DNA of 64,000 nucleotides from Sporosarcina sp. Te-1. GTDB lineage: Bacteria; Bacillota; Bacilli; Bacillales_A; Planococcaceae. How positions within the stretch are numbered: the stretch's first letter is position 1; each line of letters starts with the position of its first letter. Shown here piece by piece: positions 61,601 through 64,000 of this stretch. The translations under genes and the position numbers were made by a program. The stretch is taken from assembly GCF_017498505.1 (NCBI RefSeq), contig NZ_CP071798.1, positions 2,129,501 through 2,193,500 on the forward strand. Direction: 5' to 3'. Under the pieces are notes generated by a model. The model had not been told where the DNA came from and ran no database searches. It saw only the letters and a list, made by a program, of their open reading frames with translations.

Positions 61601-61629
61601 AAAAGAGCCTAGTAGTGGGCTCTTTTTTT
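61599..61629 (+). terminator. Terminator of the tetR gene
   Basis: AAAGAGCC / GGGCTCTTT stem with TTTTTTT tail, directly after the stop. Confidence 0.9.
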
Positions 61630-61944
61630 CATATCATAGACTCGATGCTTGAACGTCTAGGCTGCACCTGTTTATTGATTTTCGTCCTAGAATTTCCTTT
61701 AGTTCTTCAGTGTATAAAATGCATTTCTGGCAAAATCATTCTAGCCTTCCCAGGTAAATTGCAGATTTTACTACTGCATGATTTTTTTTGAAAGATTGAA
61801 TCTTGTCCTTGCTCCAAATCTCCGTAACTCTTACTGATAATCCCTCTCAGCCTATAAAACATCCATGTTGCCATCTGCTGAAAAAGCGAATCAAACAGCT
61901 ATCTATTCAAGGTTTAATAATTTAAAATAATTTGATTATTAATA
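61630..61944. other. 315-bp upstream region of the propeller-like gene
   Basis: AT-rich, no gene seen; ends at the promoter at 61945. Confidence 0.4.
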
Positions 61945-61973
61945 TTGACACCTCGTCATATACATTGTAATAT
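61945..61973 (+). promoter_or_regulatory. Consensus promoter with kynU-type operator
   Basis: TTGACA (61945-61950), 17-bp spacer, TAATAT (61968-61973). The sequence AATATTGACACCTCGTCATAT shares the first 11 and last 7 positions with the kynU promoter (AATATTGACAC...GTCATAT). Rules out the frame's upstream GTG at 61974 as the start. Confidence 0.8.
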
Positions 61974-62120
61974 GTGAATCAGTTCCGGAACTGGAAATAT
62001 ACATTGCCATTCAAATTGCGACTAAGACAATTACCCCATACGACCACAACATCTCTGAATAAACAATCTTCAGCATCCCTATTTTATGTTTTTCAATCCT
62101 ATTTCAGAGGGGGAATTTTA

Positions 62121-63905
62121 ATGAAGAAACATGCAAAGCGCAGCCTTGCTATAGGTCTGTCCGCTGCACTACTCGCATCCAGTGCATTGTATTTGTTCGC
62201 ACCCATCAGCTACGGTACTACAGATGTTCCCGAAGACCCAGTGGTATTCACAGCACCAAAAACCGGCCTGAATTTGAATGCTCCAGACGCACCACTTCCT
62301 GAACAAAAAGATGCTATTCAACTTCTACCAGGAGAGCCCGAAGAACCTGCATCCGGCAGTTGGGGATATGATCCGAAGACAGGGATTTTCACTCATCCTA
62401 CGTCAACCCCGGATAATGAAGGGCCACAACCATTTGAAGGAAGTCTTCCCTATCTAGACCAAAACCAATACAGCAAAAATATGAATGTAGAAGCATTCTA
62501 TCCCTATGTGATTGGCTGGGGTCATAGTTGGCAAGCGACATTTGATTTGGAGGGAAGGCGCTATTTATATGATTATGAAACAGATATGTACAACCTCTTT
62601 GATATTACCGACCCTAAAAATTCAGTGCTTATCAAAAACAAGAAATTAGATATAAAAGCTGGTGATAAACAATTTGGTCCCCTAAATGTAAAATACAATA
62701 AAAAGCTAGACAAAACGATTGCCGTACAGTGTTATGAAGTTCCCCGATATGGCGTGCTAACGAACAAATATACGAATCCCGAAGAAGTTAAGAAGATTAA
62801 AGAGCGGGAGATGCTCCGTGGCTTCCGTATGTTCGAAGTGACCAGCCCGGATTTCGAAAATTGGAAATTACTTTCTGAAACACCTCTTGACGACAATTCA
62901 AACGCTAAAGATTTAATACAACAAGGTTCAGGCTGCCAAGATGTCCCAGTGTATGATGGGGATCAATACCTTTTCGTCGCAGGGGCGCCTGACGACAATT
63001 TTTCGAATACGGAGTATAAAAGCTATCTATATTCAGGAGCTCAGTTAGCGTATGATGTTTCAGACCCAACAAAGCCCAAAAAACTATCCACTTGGTGGGT
63101 GCCTGGACAACGTAAAGGCGAAGAAGAAGCCTATAATGCCAATCCACGAGCTGGGAATAAGACCTCTTGGATGGGGTCACGAATGCCGCTATTCATTCCT
63201 AAACCTGTAGAAGAGGGTGGAAAATACGGCTATGCGGCGATGGGGGGATTTGGTTTTTGGGTAATCGACATTTCTGATCCTACAAATATGAAAGCGATTT
63301 CGCATCTTGATATGCCAATGAGTGTCAGTGGCACGGAAGGCGATAACATCGATGTATCCAAAGTTGAGACAACTGGAATGGTTTATTACAGTGGATATCC
63401 GCTTGGTGAAGATTGCCATGAGCCTTACAAAGAAATTTATGCAATTGATGTCAGAGATCCTTTCAATCCCAAAATAGCCACCACATTAGAGCGACCAACA
63501 CCGCCCGAGTCCGCACCTTTTACAGATTACTGCCAAAGACGAGGCAGTTTTGGGCCAAAACGCAGCGGCTACGCAACGATCAATCCAGGGGATCCAAGCC
63601 AGCGTTTCATGCCGTATGCATTCTATAATGCCGGTGTCCAAGTGTTCGATTTAGCCAACCCTGAGAAACCGACAATTGAAGCTTACTTTGTACCAAAGAT
63701 GTCAGGTGACATTCAAAATGAAGATGGAGAAACGACACGACCTAGCGATCACTCCAATCCTGTCCATGGCATTTTTGTCGAATGGGATCGTAACCTAATT
63801 TGGGCCTTTTCCAATCATGGAATATATGTCCTGTCTTCACCATTGCTCGGAGATCCTGTTATTGGATACCCAACAGCAGACGAGGTAGAAGAAGAGAAAG
63901 AATAA
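62121..63905 (+). CDS. Secreted beta-propeller-like (LVIVD-type) protein
   Basis: 594 residues from the ATG at 62121 (AGAGGGGG upstream); the frame opens at 61974 inside the promoter. Signal peptide 1-32 (KKHAKRSLAIGLSAALLASSALYLF). The body repeats blade-like strands such as MYNLFDITDPKNSVLI, LAYDVSDPTKPKKLS, FWVIDISDPTNMKAIS, IYAIDVRDPFNPKIAT and VQVFDLANPEKPTIEA, each V-x-D-(I/V)-(S/T/R)-(D/N)-P-x-x-P, the LVIVD repeat pattern. Four cysteines lie in the body. Extracellular or membrane-tethered, function unknown. Shares an operator with kynU, which ties it to tryptophan/kynurenine use. Confidence 0.8.
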   Translation: MKKHAKRSLAIGLSAALLASSALYLFAPISYGTTDVPEDPVVFTAPKTGLNLNAPDAPLPEQKDAIQLLPGEPEEPASGSWGYDPKTGIFTHPTSTPDNEGPQPFEGSLPYLDQNQYSKNMNVEAFYPYVIGWGHSWQATFDLEGRRYLYDYETDMYNLFDITDPKNSVLIKNKKLDIKAGDKQFGPLNVKYNKKLDKTIAVQCYEVPRYGVLTNKYTNPEEVKKIKEREMLRGFRMFEVTSPDFENWKLLSETPLDDNSNAKDLIQQGSGCQDVPVYDGDQYLFVAGAPDDNFSNTEYKSYLYSGAQLAYDVSDPTKPKKLSTWWVPGQRKGEEEAYNANPRAGNKTSWMGSRMPLFIPKPVEEGGKYGYAAMGGFGFWVIDISDPTNMKAISHLDMPMSVSGTEGDNIDVSKVETTGMVYYSGYPLGEDCHEPYKEIYAIDVRDPFNPKIATTLERPTPPESAPFTDYCQRRGSFGPKRSGYATINPGDPSQRFMPYAFYNAGVQVFDLANPEKPTIEAYFVPKMSGDIQNEDGETTRPSDHSNPVHGIFVEWDRNLIWAFSNHGIYVLSSPLLGDPVIGYPTADEVEEEKE

Positions 63906-64000
63906 CAGCATGGATTACTGGGTCTAGAAACAAACAGCAACTACAAAAACCACGAAAAAAAGTGGCAAGTAGCGCAGTGTAGGGACAGGTTTCTAAACCA

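Noticed and set aside
61974..62120. GTG-started extension of the propeller-like protein
   Set aside because: The GTG directly follows the -10 box, so it is not on the mRNA with a leader; the ATG at 62121 starts a proper signal peptide.

Overview
The window looks like a chromosomal segment of a Gram-positive, endospore-former-type bacterium of the Bacillales, most likely Planococcaceae/Sporosarcina-like (inference). The reasons are strong AGGAGG ribosome sites, frequent TTG/GTG starts, Bacillus-type families (EcsC, YxjI-like, YbgA-type DUF1722, DUF418, VanZ-RDD), a PyrR-type attenuator, a CcpA cre box and SLH surface proteins. No tRNA, rRNA, intact IS element, prophage or CRISPR array was seen.

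Layout. 1-9.2 kb: mechanosensitive channel (cut by the window edge), a frameshifted membrane gene, a 40-residue protein, a transglutaminase-like lipoprotein, SET and EcsC proteins, a YibE/YibF pair and a secreted, highly acidic repeat protein. 9.4-14 kb: a 103-104 bp tandem array; a FusB-type EF-G-binding protein preceded by a promoter, a 31-codon leader ORF and a start-codon-sequestering hairpin; small cell-envelope and phosphatase genes. 14.2-18 kb: an operon for a Tat-exported dehydrogenase small subunit, a GMC flavoprotein and its own TatA/TatC, followed by a 21-bp tandem array. 18-24.5 kb: housekeeping and orphan genes, a XRE regulator with membrane partners, and an MFS transporter under two PyrR-binding loops. 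24.9-34.5 kb: YdcF remnant, VanZ-RDD fusion, DUF418 protein, two-component system with a three-gene ABC exporter, a triple RidA fusion and a methyltransferase.

34.6-49 kb: RlmD; LysR diverging from hutG-gltS (histidine/glutamate use); a second DUF418 protein; a striking fusion of a helix-turn-helix domain to a degenerate F1-ATPase beta-subunit body, with two operator palindromes in front; a GIY-YIG protein; a dihydrouridine synthase; an ECF sigma/anti-sigma pair whose anti-sigma carries a decayed signal-peptidase-like domain; and an SLH protein sharing the sigma operon's promoter.

49-64 kb: a complete lower kynurenine/3-hydroxyanthranilate pathway. kynU, an amino-acid permease and an IclR regulator form one minus-strand unit. 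3-hydroxyanthranilate dioxygenase, ACMS decarboxylase, RidA-type aminomuconate deaminase, aminomuconate-semialdehyde dehydrogenase, oxopentenoate hydratase, acetaldehyde dehydrogenase, hydroxyoxovalerate aldolase and oxalocrotonate decarboxylase form the next. Together they should turn 3-hydroxykynurenine into alanine, pyruvate and acetyl-CoA. A divergent TetR gene and a secreted beta-propeller-like protein complete the locus; the kynU and propeller promoters carry near-identical operator sequences.

Strongest candidates for something undescribed: the HTH-F1beta fusion regulator (40.6-41.7 kb), the leader-peptide attenuator of the FusB-like gene, the PyrR-controlled MFS transporter, and the ECF sigma/signal-peptidase-like anti-sigma/SLH circuit.
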